This document shows positions 9,589 through 18,462 of a stretch of DNA of 64,000 nt, in pieces (the first letter of the stretch is position 1; each line of letters begins with the position of its first letter). Below the pieces are notes generated by a model. That model was not told the DNA's origin and ran no database searches. It was given only the letters and a program-made list of their open reading frames with translations. The translations under genes were made by a program, and so were the position numbers. The stretch comes from Mesoflavibacter zeaxanthinifaciens DSM 18436 (lineage in GTDB: Bacteria > Bacteroidota > Bacteroidia > Flavobacteriales > Flavobacteriaceae). Where the stretch lies: the NCBI RefSeq assembly GCF_000422365.1, contig NZ_AULQ01000001.1, positions 539,845 through 603,844 on the forward strand, read 5' to 3'.

Positions 9589-10238
9589 ATTTTAAAAATC
9601 GCATCTTCTGTAAACACAATATTAGTGTTTTTTTTATCCGTTTTATTAGTGTTTAAACCTGTAAACTTACTAAAAGCTGGCAATACGATATGATTATCAA
9701 ACACTTGATAACATGGTAATTTTATAAACTGTTTGCCTTTACCCTTCAACACATATCCTGGATGAATATGTCCTGAAATATAAAATGCATCGTCTTCACA
9801 TTCATTTAAATCATGAACAAAAGTAAATGGATCTAATTTTAAGCTTGGTTTAAAAATGTCGATATTTAAGTCTTCGTATAATGTAGCTGAAAGTCTGTCG
9901 TGATTACCAATAATTAACTGCAATTTCAAGTTATCAAATTGCAACAACCAATCTTTAAAATAGTCTATATCTGTATTAAATTCTGCGTGAAATAAATCAC
10001 CAACAATTATTAGTTTTTCAGCTTTAAAATGATCTATTAAAGCCTTTAAACGCTGTAAATCTTCAATTAAAACAGATTGACTAATTGGTATACCATTTTT
10101 TCTAAATGTAGCCGATTTACCAATATGTAAGTCACTTAAAACCAATGCGTTTTCTGTTTCCAAAAAAAGTGCACGTTGGTTGGTAAACACTAAGTTTTGA
10201 TTGGCAAATTTTAAACTAATCGTCGCTAATTGTTTCAT
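9585..10238 (-). CDS. pdeM: Ligase-associated metallophosphoesterase/endonuclease PdeM (MPE)
   Basis: 217 residues of the calcineurin-like phosphoesterase superfamily. Metal-ligand motifs are visible in order: SDLHIGKSATFRKNG (about 35-48), GDLFHAEF (about 101), IGNHDRL (about 131) and SGHIHPGY (about 154). Homologues in the ligase-associated repair cluster are manganese-dependent DNA nucleases. It is the last gene of the four-gene operon and overlaps the helicase gene by four bases (ATGA type). Its stop codon overlaps the convergent stop at 9588. Identification is firm; the exact in vivo substrate is unknown. Confidence 0.93.
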   Translation of the reverse strand: MKQLATISLKFANQNLVFTNQRALFLETENALVLSDLHIGKSATFRKNGIPISQSVLIEDLQRLKALIDHFKAEKLIIVGDLFHAEFNTDIDYFKDWLLQFDNLKLQLIIGNHDRLSATLYEDLNIDIFKPSLKLDPFTFVHDLNECEDDAFYISGHIHPGYVLKGKGKQFIKLPCYQVFDNHIVLPAFSKFTGLNTNKTDKKNTNIVFTEDAIFKI

Positions 10239-12691
10239 GCTTCAAATTTAAGCATCTGTTTTTTAATGCGCTCGATACGTTTTTGCAAATCTTCGTTTGT
10301 CATCGTGCCTCTTAATCCATCTACTTTTAATGGAAAACTCAATGGTGTAAACGATTTTGAATGCTTAATAATAATCTCACTGTTTTTAATCCTATTAAAA
10401 GCTTCACGTAATCTCACTTCTTCTAATTCTTGATTAAAAACTTCGGCATAAGCTTGTCTGATTAATAAGTTAGAAGGCTCATTTTCTTCTAAAACTCTAA
10501 AAATCAAACCAGAAGACGATTGCAAACTTTTATTAGTTTTGCGTTGTCCTGGTTGCGATTGCACAACCAAACCAGCAATAACTGCTATATCTCTAAATTT
10601 TCGGCTAGCCATTTCACTAGCATTTATACTTGCCACAACATCTTCCATTAAATTCTCAACAGATAATATTTGATGAATTTTAGCCTTATCTAAAGGTAAT
10701 TCTTGATCGCTTAATAATTCAAAACCATAGTCGTTACATGCAATACTAAAGGTTAACGGTTTAAATTTACTAATACGATATGCCATTAATGCAGCGAAAA
10801 TCTCGTTAACCAATCTGCCTTCAAACGGATACATAAATAGATGAAATCCGTCTTTTGTGGTGATTAATTCGACTAAAAACTGATTAGCTTTAGGTATTTG
10901 TGACGCTTTATTTTGACGTTGCAATAACGGTCTTAAAAACTTTAATTCTTTTTCGGATGTTTTAGCAAGTAAAGCATCGCTTAACTTCAACCTTAAAAAG
11001 TGCGTCAAATACGATGTTAATGGCAACGAGCCACCTTTCCAACTTGGTGTAATGGCTTTTTTAGACTTACTTAAAGTTACCAAAGCCGTCATATCTTTAA
11101 TTTGTTTTAGTTGCAATACACGACCAGCCAAAACAAATGCGTCGCCTTTTTTTAATTTTGAGATAAAAAACTCTTCTATCATACCAATATAACCGCCAGA
11201 AAAGAATTTTACCATTAGCATCGCGTCACTAACAATTGTACCAATATTCATGCGATGTAGCATGGCTATTCGTCTACTTTTTACCTTAAATAAACCATCT
11301 GTATCTAAAATGACTTTATGAAATTCTTCATATGAGGATAAGGTATTACCGCCTTTTGTTATAAAGTGAATTGCCCAATTAAAATCGTCTTCCGTTAAAT
11401 ACGAATAAGCATGAGTTTGTTGTAAAATTTTAAAAATTTCGTCCTTTTTAAATCCTTCGCCAACAGCTAAAGTGACTAAAAATTGTACCAAAACGTCGTA
11501 CGCCAAAACAATTGGTGATCGTGTTTCGATTTGTTGTTGTTTTACTGCTTCTTTAACAGCAGCAACTTCGATTAATTGTAAAGAATGCGTTGGAACAAAA
11601 TATATTTTTGAAGTCTCGAAAGGCGAATGACCGCTACGACCAGCACGTTGTAAAAAGCGTGCTATACCTTTAACTGAGCCTATTTGGATGACACAATCTA
11701 CAGGCTTAAAATCAACACCAAGATCTAAAGAACTTGTACAAATTACCGCTTTTAAAATACCTGAAGCAATGGCGTCTTCAATAAAATTACGTTGTTTTTT
11801 ATCTATAGATCCATGATGAATAGCAATCAATCCAGCCAAATCTGGTGCTTCTTCAAGAATGATTTGATACCATAATTCACTTTGATTTCTTGTATTAGTG
11901 AATATTAACGTCGTAGTATTTTCATAAATTATCGGTATAATTTTAGAACTCATTGTTCGACCTAAATGTCCTGCCCAAGGAAGTGTTTCGACTTGGTCTG
12001 GTAAGACTGAAATTATGTCGATTTTCTTCTTTAATTTCGCTTTAATTTGAATGGTTTTTAAATCTTTATAAGGCATTAAAACCTGCTGAGCTTCATCTAA
12101 ATTACCAATAGTTGCTGTGATTCCCCAAATTTGAAGTTTTGGAGATAACTGTTTTAATCTTGCTATAGCTAATTCGGTTAAAACACCACGTTTATTACCT
12201 AATAACTCGTGCCACTCATCTACCGCAATACAATTAAGATGTTTAAACCAACGTGAATTTTTCTTTTGTGAGAACATTAAATGCAACGTTTCAGGCGTAG
12301 TAATCAATACATCGGGCATTAAACGTTCTTGCTTGCGTTTTATGTTTGTTGGCGTATCACCATTTCTAACTTCTATTTGCCAATCTAATCCAATATCTTC
12401 AACCGCATTTGTCATTGCTTTGGCCAAATCTTTAGCTAAAGATCTAAGCGGACTAACCCAAATTAATTTTAGTCCTTTTTTATAGGCTTCTGGATGATTT
12501 AAATAATCGATAACAACCGCTAAAAACACCGAAAACGTTTTACCAAAACCAGTCGGAGCTACAACTAAACCAGAATGTTTAGTGTAATATTTAGACCAAG
12601 TTGTATACTGAAAATCAAATGGTTGCCAATCGTTTTGATGCATCCAATTCTCAATAATTTTATAACCAGTAGAATTTTTAAACTTAGACAT
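10235..12691 (-). CDS. Ligase-associated DEXH-box helicase (Lhr-Core type)
   Basis: 818-residue superfamily 2 helicase. Motif I is APTGFGKTF near residue 45, motif II is VDEWHELLG near 157, motif III is ITATIGN, and motif VI is QRAGRSGH near 350. The C-terminal half carries the winged-helix and Lhr-specific domain (SPSWKGG-like segment at about 555 reads TPSWKGGSLPL). The length matches the Lhr-Core class rather than the long 1,500-residue Lhr. Characterised relatives are 3'-to-5' DNA-dependent ATPases that unwind DNA or RNA:DNA duplexes. It overlaps both neighbouring genes (8 and 4 bases), so the repair proteins are probably made together. Confidence 0.95.
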   Translation of the reverse strand: MSKFKNSTGYKIIENWMHQNDWQPFDFQYTTWSKYYTKHSGLVVAPTGFGKTFSVFLAVVIDYLNHPEAYKKGLKLIWVSPLRSLAKDLAKAMTNAVEDIGLDWQIEVRNGDTPTNIKRKQERLMPDVLITTPETLHLMFSQKKNSRWFKHLNCIAVDEWHELLGNKRGVLTELAIARLKQLSPKLQIWGITATIGNLDEAQQVLMPYKDLKTIQIKAKLKKKIDIISVLPDQVETLPWAGHLGRTMSSKIIPIIYENTTTLIFTNTRNQSELWYQIILEEAPDLAGLIAIHHGSIDKKQRNFIEDAIASGILKAVICTSSLDLGVDFKPVDCVIQIGSVKGIARFLQRAGRSGHSPFETSKIYFVPTHSLQLIEVAAVKEAVKQQQIETRSPIVLAYDVLVQFLVTLAVGEGFKKDEIFKILQQTHAYSYLTEDDFNWAIHFITKGGNTLSSYEEFHKVILDTDGLFKVKSRRIAMLHRMNIGTIVSDAMLMVKFFSGGYIGMIEEFFISKLKKGDAFVLAGRVLQLKQIKDMTALVTLSKSKKAITPSWKGGSLPLTSYLTHFLRLKLSDALLAKTSEKELKFLRPLLQRQNKASQIPKANQFLVELITTKDGFHLFMYPFEGRLVNEIFAALMAYRISKFKPLTFSIACNDYGFELLSDQELPLDKAKIHQILSVENLMEDVVASINASEMASRKFRDIAVIAGLVVQSQPGQRKTNKSLQSSSGLIFRVLEENEPSNLLIRQAYAEVFNQELEEVRLREAFNRIKNSEIIIKHSKSFTPLSFPLKVDGLRGTMTNEDLQKRIERIKKQMLKFEA

Positions 12692-14285
12692 CTAACGGAT
12701 TTGTAATGAGTTGTTTAACAGTTTCTATAGTATCAATTTCTGAAACTGGTTTATCTTTTCGCCAGCGTTTTATTCTTGGAAAACGTAGTGCTACTCCACT
12801 TTTATGACGCTTACTAAAAGCAATACCTTCAAAAGCAATCTCAAAAACTAATTCTGGTTTTACTGTTCTTACAGGACCAAATTTTTCGATAGCATTTTTA
12901 TTAACCCACCTAGAAATTTCGGTAATTTCATCGTTTGTCAAGCCAGAATAGGCTTTAGCAACTGTAACTAAACCGTCTTCTGTTTTTACCGCAAACGTAT
13001 AATCTGTGTATTTGCTACTTCGTCTACCGCTACCTTTTTGCGCGTAAATCATCACAGCATCAATGGTTAAAGGCTCTACTTTCCACTTCCACCAATCGCC
13101 TTTTTTACGACCAACGTGATATTCAGATTGTTTTTGTTTCAGCATTAATCCTTCGCTATTATGCAATCTGGCTTCATTTCTTATCGCATCTAATTCTTCC
13201 CATTTATTAAATTGAATCACTTCTGAAAGTTTAAAATTTGGTTTTGATAATTGATTATCGCTAAAGAGTTGCTCAAGTGTATTTCGTCTAAACTGAAGGC
13301 TTTTTGCTCTTAAATCTTCATCATTAATTTCTAAAATATCGTAAGCAAAAAAACCAATTGGTACGTCTTGTAATAGTTTTTTTGAGATGGTTTTCCTATT
13401 TAATCGCTTCTGTAAATCGTTAAATAATAACACAGATTGATCTTTAACAGCTAGGATTTCGCCATCTAAAACAAAATCTTCTTTTATGGTTGAAACAATT
13501 TCAACTAGCTCCGGAAATTGTTTTGTGACCAACTCTTCGCCTCTTGACCAAATGTAAATTTCGTTATTTCGTTTTACAATTTGACCTCTAATGCCGTCCC
13601 ATTTATATTCGACTTGCCAGTCTGAAACTGAGCCTAATTCGTCAAGATTTTTCTCCAAACTATACGCTAAACAAAACGGATAAGGTTTTGAATTATCGTA
13701 ATTGATATGCGAACCGTTTATTAAGTCTTCAAACGAAATAGAATTGATGTCCCATTGCCCAATAATACTATGCATCAATTGATTAGCATCGATATTAGTT
13801 AGTTTAGAAAGTGCATTTACTAAAGTTTTTTTAGAAACGCCAATTCTAAAACTTCCACCAATTAACTTATTAAAAATAAAGCGTTGTTGCGTATCTAAAT
13901 GTCGCCAAGCATTCAACACGTAGGCTTTTTTTTCATCATCAGATTTAGTTGAAAGTTGCTTAAGCTCGTCCATATAAATATGTAACGGTTTATCAATTGT
14001 ATTAGAAGGTTCTGGTAATAATAAGGATAAGGTTTCTCCTAAATCTCCAACAGTGCTGTAAGATTCTAAAAACAACCATTCTGGCAAACCTGTTTCTTCA
14101 ATACACCATTGTTTTAATAAAGATGTTTTTACAGGTCTTTTAGGTCTTTTTCCTGTAAATAAAGCAATTAACCAGAGTTTATCTTTATCTAAAGCAGTTT
14201 CAAAAAAATTGACTAATGCATCTAATTTAGCATTAGTTTTATTGGTAATTTCTAATGAATTTATGAGTTGCGAAAACTGTTTCAT
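12684..14285 (-). CDS. ATP-dependent DNA ligase (ligase-associated cassette)
   Basis: 533 residues. An N-terminal helical DNA-binding domain (to about 200) precedes the adenylation domain, whose nucleotidyl-transfer motif reads VEYKWDGIRGQ with the lysine nucleophile near residue 226. Downstream are FVLDGEILA (motif III), GFFAYDIL, NSEGLMLKQ (motif IV) and WWKWK (motif V), then the OB-fold. It seals nicks using ATP, unlike the replicative NAD-dependent LigA. The start codon shares one base with the stop of the exonuclease gene. It belongs to the cassette shown in other bacteria to pair a ligase with end-processing enzymes. Confidence 0.95.
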   Translation of the reverse strand: MKQFSQLINSLEITNKTNAKLDALVNFFETALDKDKLWLIALFTGKRPKRPVKTSLLKQWCIEETGLPEWLFLESYSTVGDLGETLSLLLPEPSNTIDKPLHIYMDELKQLSTKSDDEKKAYVLNAWRHLDTQQRFIFNKLIGGSFRIGVSKKTLVNALSKLTNIDANQLMHSIIGQWDINSISFEDLINGSHINYDNSKPYPFCLAYSLEKNLDELGSVSDWQVEYKWDGIRGQIVKRNNEIYIWSRGEELVTKQFPELVEIVSTIKEDFVLDGEILAVKDQSVLLFNDLQKRLNRKTISKKLLQDVPIGFFAYDILEINDEDLRAKSLQFRRNTLEQLFSDNQLSKPNFKLSEVIQFNKWEELDAIRNEARLHNSEGLMLKQKQSEYHVGRKKGDWWKWKVEPLTIDAVMIYAQKGSGRRSSKYTDYTFAVKTEDGLVTVAKAYSGLTNDEITEISRWVNKNAIEKFGPVRTVKPELVFEIAFEGIAFSKRHKSGVALRFPRIKRWRKDKPVSEIDTIETVKQLITNPLDV

Positions 14286-15307
14286 TAGCTAGTAGTTGTT
14301 AATTGTTGGTCTTTGGCGTCTTCGTTGTCTTCTGTACCATATTCTGTAACGACTTCTTGACTTTCTATACCAATTTCATTTAAATACTTTGAAAATACAG
14401 CTTGCGAACCATGAGTGACGTAAACTTTCTCTGCTTCGGTAGCTTTAACAGCAGAAAGTAGTCCATTCCAATCTGCATGATCACTAACTGCAAAGCCAGC
14501 ATCAACGCCTTTCCAACGTCTATTTCCTCTTATTTGCATCCAACCAGAGCAAATTGCAGTTGCTGCATTAGGAATCTTTTTAAGTAGTTTAGAACCCAAT
14601 AAAGCTGGAGGAAGAATTACGATTTTGTTATGAATGTCTTTTTTATTGAAATCTGAAGTGATAAGTTTTGATTTTGGTAAAACAATTCCAGATTTAGAAA
14701 TAGCTTGATTTAGATTGTTAATTGCTGAATGTACATAAACCTCATCAATTCCATCTACTAAAGACATAATTCTTTGCGCTTTACCTAAAGAGTAACCAAA
14801 AAAGACACTAGTTTTATTTTGTTTTTGATTATTTACAATCCATTGCTGTAGTTGAGATTGTAATTCGGCTTCTGTTTTCCAACTGTAAATTGGCAAACCA
14901 AAAGTACTTTCTGTAATAAATTCGTGACACTTAACAGGCTCAAATGGTGTCGTTATAAAATCTGGATTAGTTTTGTAATCTCCAGAAAACACAACAACTT
15001 TTCCTTTATATTCAAGCTTTATTTGAACAGAACCGATAATATGTCCAGCAGGAAAAAATGAAACTTTTACACCATTTACAGTTTTTATTTGGTTGAAATT
15101 TAAAGTTTCTATCGAAATGTCTTTTCCTAAACGATGAAGCAGTATGTTTTTTGAGTTCTGATGACACAGATAATGCTTATTTCCCCATCTTGAATGATCT
15201 GCATGACCGTGAGAAATTATAGCATAATCTACAGGATACCATGGATCTAAATAAAATTTTCCTGGTATGCAGTAAATACCTTTTTTAGTGAATTTTATGA
15301 ATTTCAA
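14285..15307 (-). CDS. Ligase-associated metallo-beta-lactamase-fold exonuclease
   Basis: 340 residues with the metallo-beta-lactamase/beta-CASP fold. The zinc-binding signature reads ISHGHADHSRWG near residue 30, followed by FFPAGHIIGS and VFSGDYKTNP, and a C-terminal VSDHADWNGL, which is typical of CPSF/SNM1-like nucleases. In the ligase-associated repair cassette this protein is expected to trim 3' or damaged ends before sealing. It is the first gene of the leftward four-gene operon. A terminator for the upstream tRNA genes at 15379-15412 separates it from them, so it needs its own promoter in 15308-15380, which I could not pinpoint. Confidence 0.93.
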   Translation of the reverse strand: MKFIKFTKKGIYCIPGKFYLDPWYPVDYAIISHGHADHSRWGNKHYLCHQNSKNILLHRLGKDISIETLNFNQIKTVNGVKVSFFPAGHIIGSVQIKLEYKGKVVVFSGDYKTNPDFITTPFEPVKCHEFITESTFGLPIYSWKTEAELQSQLQQWIVNNQKQNKTSVFFGYSLGKAQRIMSLVDGIDEVYVHSAINNLNQAISKSGIVLPKSKLITSDFNKKDIHNKIVILPPALLGSKLLKKIPNAATAICSGWMQIRGNRRWKGVDAGFAVSDHADWNGLLSAVKATEAEKVYVTHGSQAVFSKYLNEIGIESQEVVTEYGTEDNEDAKDQQLTTTS

Positions 15308-15378
15308 GCGTTTTTAACTACAAAATACAACCAAAATCATAAAATTATAGTAGACTTAACTAATTTTTAACCAGAAAC

Positions 15379-15412
15379 AAAAAAGCCTTACTAAAATTAG
15401 TAAGGCTTTTTG
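15379..15412 (-). terminator. Terminator of the tRNA operon
   Basis: On the minus strand AAGCCTTACTA pairs with TAGTAAGGCTT and is followed by a T-run, immediately downstream of tRNA-Arg. Confidence 0.9.
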
Positions 15413-15486
15413 TGATCGCGACAGGATTCGAACCTGTGACCGTCTGCTTAGAAGGCAGATGCTCTATCCAACTGAGCTACGCGACC
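15413..15486 (-). tRNA. tRNA-Arg (anticodon TCT)
   Basis: Folds as a standard cloverleaf: acceptor GGTCGCG pairs with CGCGATC, anticodon stem TCTGC/GCAGA holds loop CTTCTAA (anticodon TCT, reads AGA), and the T-arm contains GGTTCGAATCC. The 3' CCA is not encoded. Last gene of a three-tRNA operon. Confidence 0.97.
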
Positions 15487-15495
15487 GATAAAATG

Positions 15496-15570
15496 TCGGG
15501 GTGGCAGGATTCGAACCTGCGACCTCCGCGTCCCAAACGCGGCGCGATAACCGGGCTACGCTACACCCCG
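15496..15570 (-). tRNA. tRNA-Pro (anticodon TGG)
   Basis: Acceptor CGGGGTG pairs with CACCCCG; anticodon stem CCGCG/CGCGG holds loop TTTGGGA (anticodon TGG); T-arm has GGTTCGAATCC. The 3' CCA is not encoded. Nine bases separate it from tRNA-Arg. Confidence 0.97.
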
Positions 15571-15589
15571 AAATTGGTTATCTATATTG

Positions 15590-15671
15590 CGGAGAGACCG
15601 GGATTCGAACCCGGGCATCCCGAAGGATGACAGCTTAGCAGGCTGCTGCATTACCACTCTGCCACCTCTCC
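15590..15671 (-). tRNA. tRNA-Ser (anticodon GCT)
   Basis: Acceptor GGAGAGG pairs with TCTCTCC; anticodon loop CTGCTAA gives anticodon GCT (reads AGC/AGT); the long variable arm expected for a serine tRNA is present (ATCC TTCG GGAT). The 3' CCA is not encoded. First gene of the tRNA operon. Confidence 0.97.
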
Positions 15672-15765
15672 TAAATCATTTAATGAACTTTGCAATAAAA
15701 TTGCGGATGCAAATGTATGATTTCATCTCGTAGAACACAACATTTTTAGTGATTTTTTTGAAATT

Positions 15766-17814
15766 TTATTCCGGATACTCAATTCTTAAATGGTAAATGT
15801 TTGCTAACTTGCGTTTTAGCACTTTTTTTATGGCTTCAATTTCTTTAAAGGTTATGTCTGCATTTAAAAATTGTCCTTCGTCTTTTTGTTTATTTATTAT
15901 ATTTTCTACAAAATTATCAATTTTTGCTGATGTAGGTTCTTTTAAACTTTTTGATGCTGCTTCTACACTATCACACATCATTAGTATTGCAGTTTCTTTA
16001 CTAAATGGCTTTGGTCCTGGATAGCTAAAGTCTTCTATGTTTACACCTTCATTATTAGCCTTTTCTTTCATGTAGAAATAATAAACTTGACTGGTACCAT
16101 GGTGTGTTCTTATAAAATCTATTACTCTGTCGGGTAGATTATTTTTCTTAGCAATTTCAATTCCGTTTATAACGTGATTTATTATGATTTGAGCACTTTC
16201 TTTTGGAGATAATTCGTCATGACTATTTATTCCTGACGATTGATTTTCAGTAAAATAAGTAGGGTTTTTCATCTTCCCAATATCATGATATAAAGCTCCT
16301 ACTCTAACCAACATCGCATTTGCATTTATTTCATTTGCAGAAGCTTCTGCTAAATTTGCAACGTTTAATGAGTGATGGAATGTACCTGGAGCTTTATTTG
16401 ACAGCTCTTTTAAAAGTTTAGAATTTGTATCGGACAATTCTAAAAGAGAAACATCTGATACTAATCCAAATAGCTTTTCATAAACATAAATTAATGGCTG
16501 GACAAACAATGTAGCCAACCCGCAAAGTATAAATAGTACAAAGGTTTGGGTATGTATGTTTTCTATACTTGCTTCATGTATAACAAAAAAGGCAAAATAA
16601 GCAATGATATAAATTAATGTAATTTGACCTACTGATATGAATAGATTTGCTCTTTTATAAAGTTCTGAAACTGTTAATATGGTTACAATACCTGCAATAA
16701 TTTGCAAAAACATATACTCATAACTATTTGGCACTATTGATCCAAGTAAAAGCACTGTAATAACGTGTGCAAACAAACCTAATCTAGCATCAAAAAAAGC
16801 TTTTAAAACTAAAGGTAAAATAGCTATAGGTACAATATAGACATATTCTGATTTGTAACTTACCACCAAGGTTGTAAGCAAGACAACCACAAATATGTTA
16901 AAGAATATAAAGGTAACTTTAGTATTATTGTTAAAAACATCTATTCTATATTTTCTTATAAATAACAATAACATTAATAGGGCTAAAGCGACTAATAATG
17001 TGTAAGCAAAAACAATCCAATAATAGTTAGATTTTGTCCAATCTTTAGACTCATATTCATTGACCAAAGAGTTTAAAATTTGAAATTTATTATCGTTTAC
17101 AATTTCTCCTTTAGAAATAATTAAAGTCTCTTTTTCAATCATTCCCCTATTTACCGAAATAGATTGCAAAGCTTCATTTAAAACATTTTCTGTTAATGTT
17201 CTATTATAGGTTAAGTTTGGTTTTATAACATTAAAGAAAAGCGCTGTTATAGAATTTATTTCTTTTGGTGTAAAAATATCTTTTAGTTCGTTTTCAACGG
17301 TAGATTTTACTTCAGATTGGTTGAATAAATTTTTAAAATTTGTAGTTTCTTTTTCAACATTATTTTCAAGTATAATTACAGTTTTTTCAGGCTTTAACTT
17401 GATGTTTTCGCTTAAAATTCCATATTCATAAAACTCATTTAAAATCTGACTACTTTTTTCTTTAAGAATGTTATAATTTGGTATTGAATCTGAAAAAACA
17501 TTACTAAAAGACTTTTCAAAAGCATTAAAAACGCTTGATTTAACTTTTTCATTTCTATTAAAATATGCTATAGATTGACTTTTTAGAAGCTCTTTTTCTT
17601 TATCAATTTCAGACTTATTTTTCTTTATAGCAAAGTTAAATGGTGCGTAAAGATTTTCTGTTTGCCAAGGTTTTCCTTTTTCAAAGTTATATTTAAAACG
17701 ACCACTTTTAGGAAATAAAAACACAATTAAAAAAGTAGTAGCTATAAAAAGTAATACTTTGTATATGTTAGAATGGTTTTTGTAAAAAATATTTATGTTG
17801 TTGTTCATGTTCAA
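15766..17814 (-). CDS. 7TM-HD family phosphohydrolase (PgpH-like)
   Basis: 682 residues in three parts: one N-terminal transmembrane helix followed by a large extracytoplasmic 7TMR-HDED-type region (about 45-265), a block of about seven transmembrane helices (about 270-450), and a cytoplasmic HD domain (about 470-680). The HD metal motifs are visible as FHHSLNVANLA, LYHDIGKMKNP near residue 508, and DFIRTHHGTS. Relatives such as PgpH hydrolyse cyclic di-AMP, so a role in cyclic-dinucleotide turnover is likely but not proven here. The gene for a small membrane protein lies 41 bases upstream on the same strand. Confidence 0.9.
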   Translation of the reverse strand: MNMNNNINIFYKNHSNIYKVLLFIATTFLIVFLFPKSGRFKYNFEKGKPWQTENLYAPFNFAIKKNKSEIDKEKELLKSQSIAYFNRNEKVKSSVFNAFEKSFSNVFSDSIPNYNILKEKSSQILNEFYEYGILSENIKLKPEKTVIILENNVEKETTNFKNLFNQSEVKSTVENELKDIFTPKEINSITALFFNVIKPNLTYNRTLTENVLNEALQSISVNRGMIEKETLIISKGEIVNDNKFQILNSLVNEYESKDWTKSNYYWIVFAYTLLVALALLMLLLFIRKYRIDVFNNNTKVTFIFFNIFVVVLLTTLVVSYKSEYVYIVPIAILPLVLKAFFDARLGLFAHVITVLLLGSIVPNSYEYMFLQIIAGIVTILTVSELYKRANLFISVGQITLIYIIAYFAFFVIHEASIENIHTQTFVLFILCGLATLFVQPLIYVYEKLFGLVSDVSLLELSDTNSKLLKELSNKAPGTFHHSLNVANLAEASANEINANAMLVRVGALYHDIGKMKNPTYFTENQSSGINSHDELSPKESAQIIINHVINGIEIAKKNNLPDRVIDFIRTHHGTSQVYYFYMKEKANNEGVNIEDFSYPGPKPFSKETAILMMCDSVEAASKSLKEPTSAKIDNFVENIINKQKDEGQFLNADITFKEIEAIKKVLKRKLANIYHLRIEYPE

Positions 17815-17855
17815 CTAACTAATAAGTTTTTAAGCTTGTATGTTACACTAATTTA

Positions 17856-18257
17856 TTATTCAAATTCTATATCAAAATCTTTTTGGTTGTATTTAATGGG
17901 AATTTTAGACCAAAAAATTTCATCTTTATTGTAAATGCTATCAGGCACTTTAATTTCTAGGAATATAGTACTAACTTCAGGATCATCTGGTAAAAAAGTT
18001 ACAAAATACTTTTCACTCTCTTTTGGTTTAGATCTCCCTATATAATTATTTTGAGTGTAAGTAATAGAATTGTAACTATAGGTATATTTACAAGTCACAC
18101 CACCTTTCATAGCATAAATATCATCAATAGTTGCTATTGTGAACTTCCCTTCGTTTAACAATTTTTTATCTCTTTTAAGATTAATTATTAAACAAATAAT
18201 AATAAAAATCAAAAAAATTGGAATGCCTATTTTATCCTTTTTGTTTAGTTTAAACAT
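17856..18257 (-). CDS. Hypothetical membrane-anchored protein, 133 residues
   Basis: A lysine-rich start (MFKLNKKDKIG) is followed by one hydrophobic helix (IPIFLIFIIICLIINL) and a soluble domain of about 105 residues. That domain has a beta-strand pattern with the segment TCKYTYSYNSITYTQNNYIG and then YFVTFLPDDPEVSTIFL, reminiscent of DUF3592-type proteins, where a residue pattern near DPxxS recurs. No function is assigned. It lies 41 bases upstream of the 7TM-HD gene and may be transcribed with it. Confidence 0.65.
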   Translation of the reverse strand: MFKLNKKDKIGIPIFLIFIIICLIINLKRDKKLLNEGKFTIATIDDIYAMKGGVTCKYTYSYNSITYTQNNYIGRSKPKESEKYFVTFLPDDPEVSTIFLEIKVPDSIYNKDEIFWSKIPIKYNQKDFDIEFE

Positions 18258-18339
18258 TTTTACTAGTTAGTTAGATTCTTAATATTTCTTAACCAGCATT
18301 AAATTAACTTATTTTAAGTTATCCATTGACTTCTATTAA

Positions 18340-18380
18340 AAAACTGTAGTTTTTCAAATGTAATAAATAAATACAGTTTT
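18340..18380. repeat. Inverted repeat upstream of the thiolase gene
   Basis: AAAACTGTA (18340-18348) and TACAGTTTT (18372-18380) are exact inverted copies separated by 23 bases, about 85-120 bases before the thiolase start. It is not followed by a T-run and looks more like a paired operator than a terminator. Function unknown. Confidence 0.4.
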
Positions 18381-18462
18381 GATTAGTTATAATGCACAGA
18401 ATGGTCTAAATTTTATTAAAAAATTAGTAATTTCGTGGACATAATAAAAACTAAATAAATAT

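Noticed and set aside
15412..15630. Open frame across the tRNA genes
   Set aside because: It runs antisense through three tRNAs, a known source of false frames.
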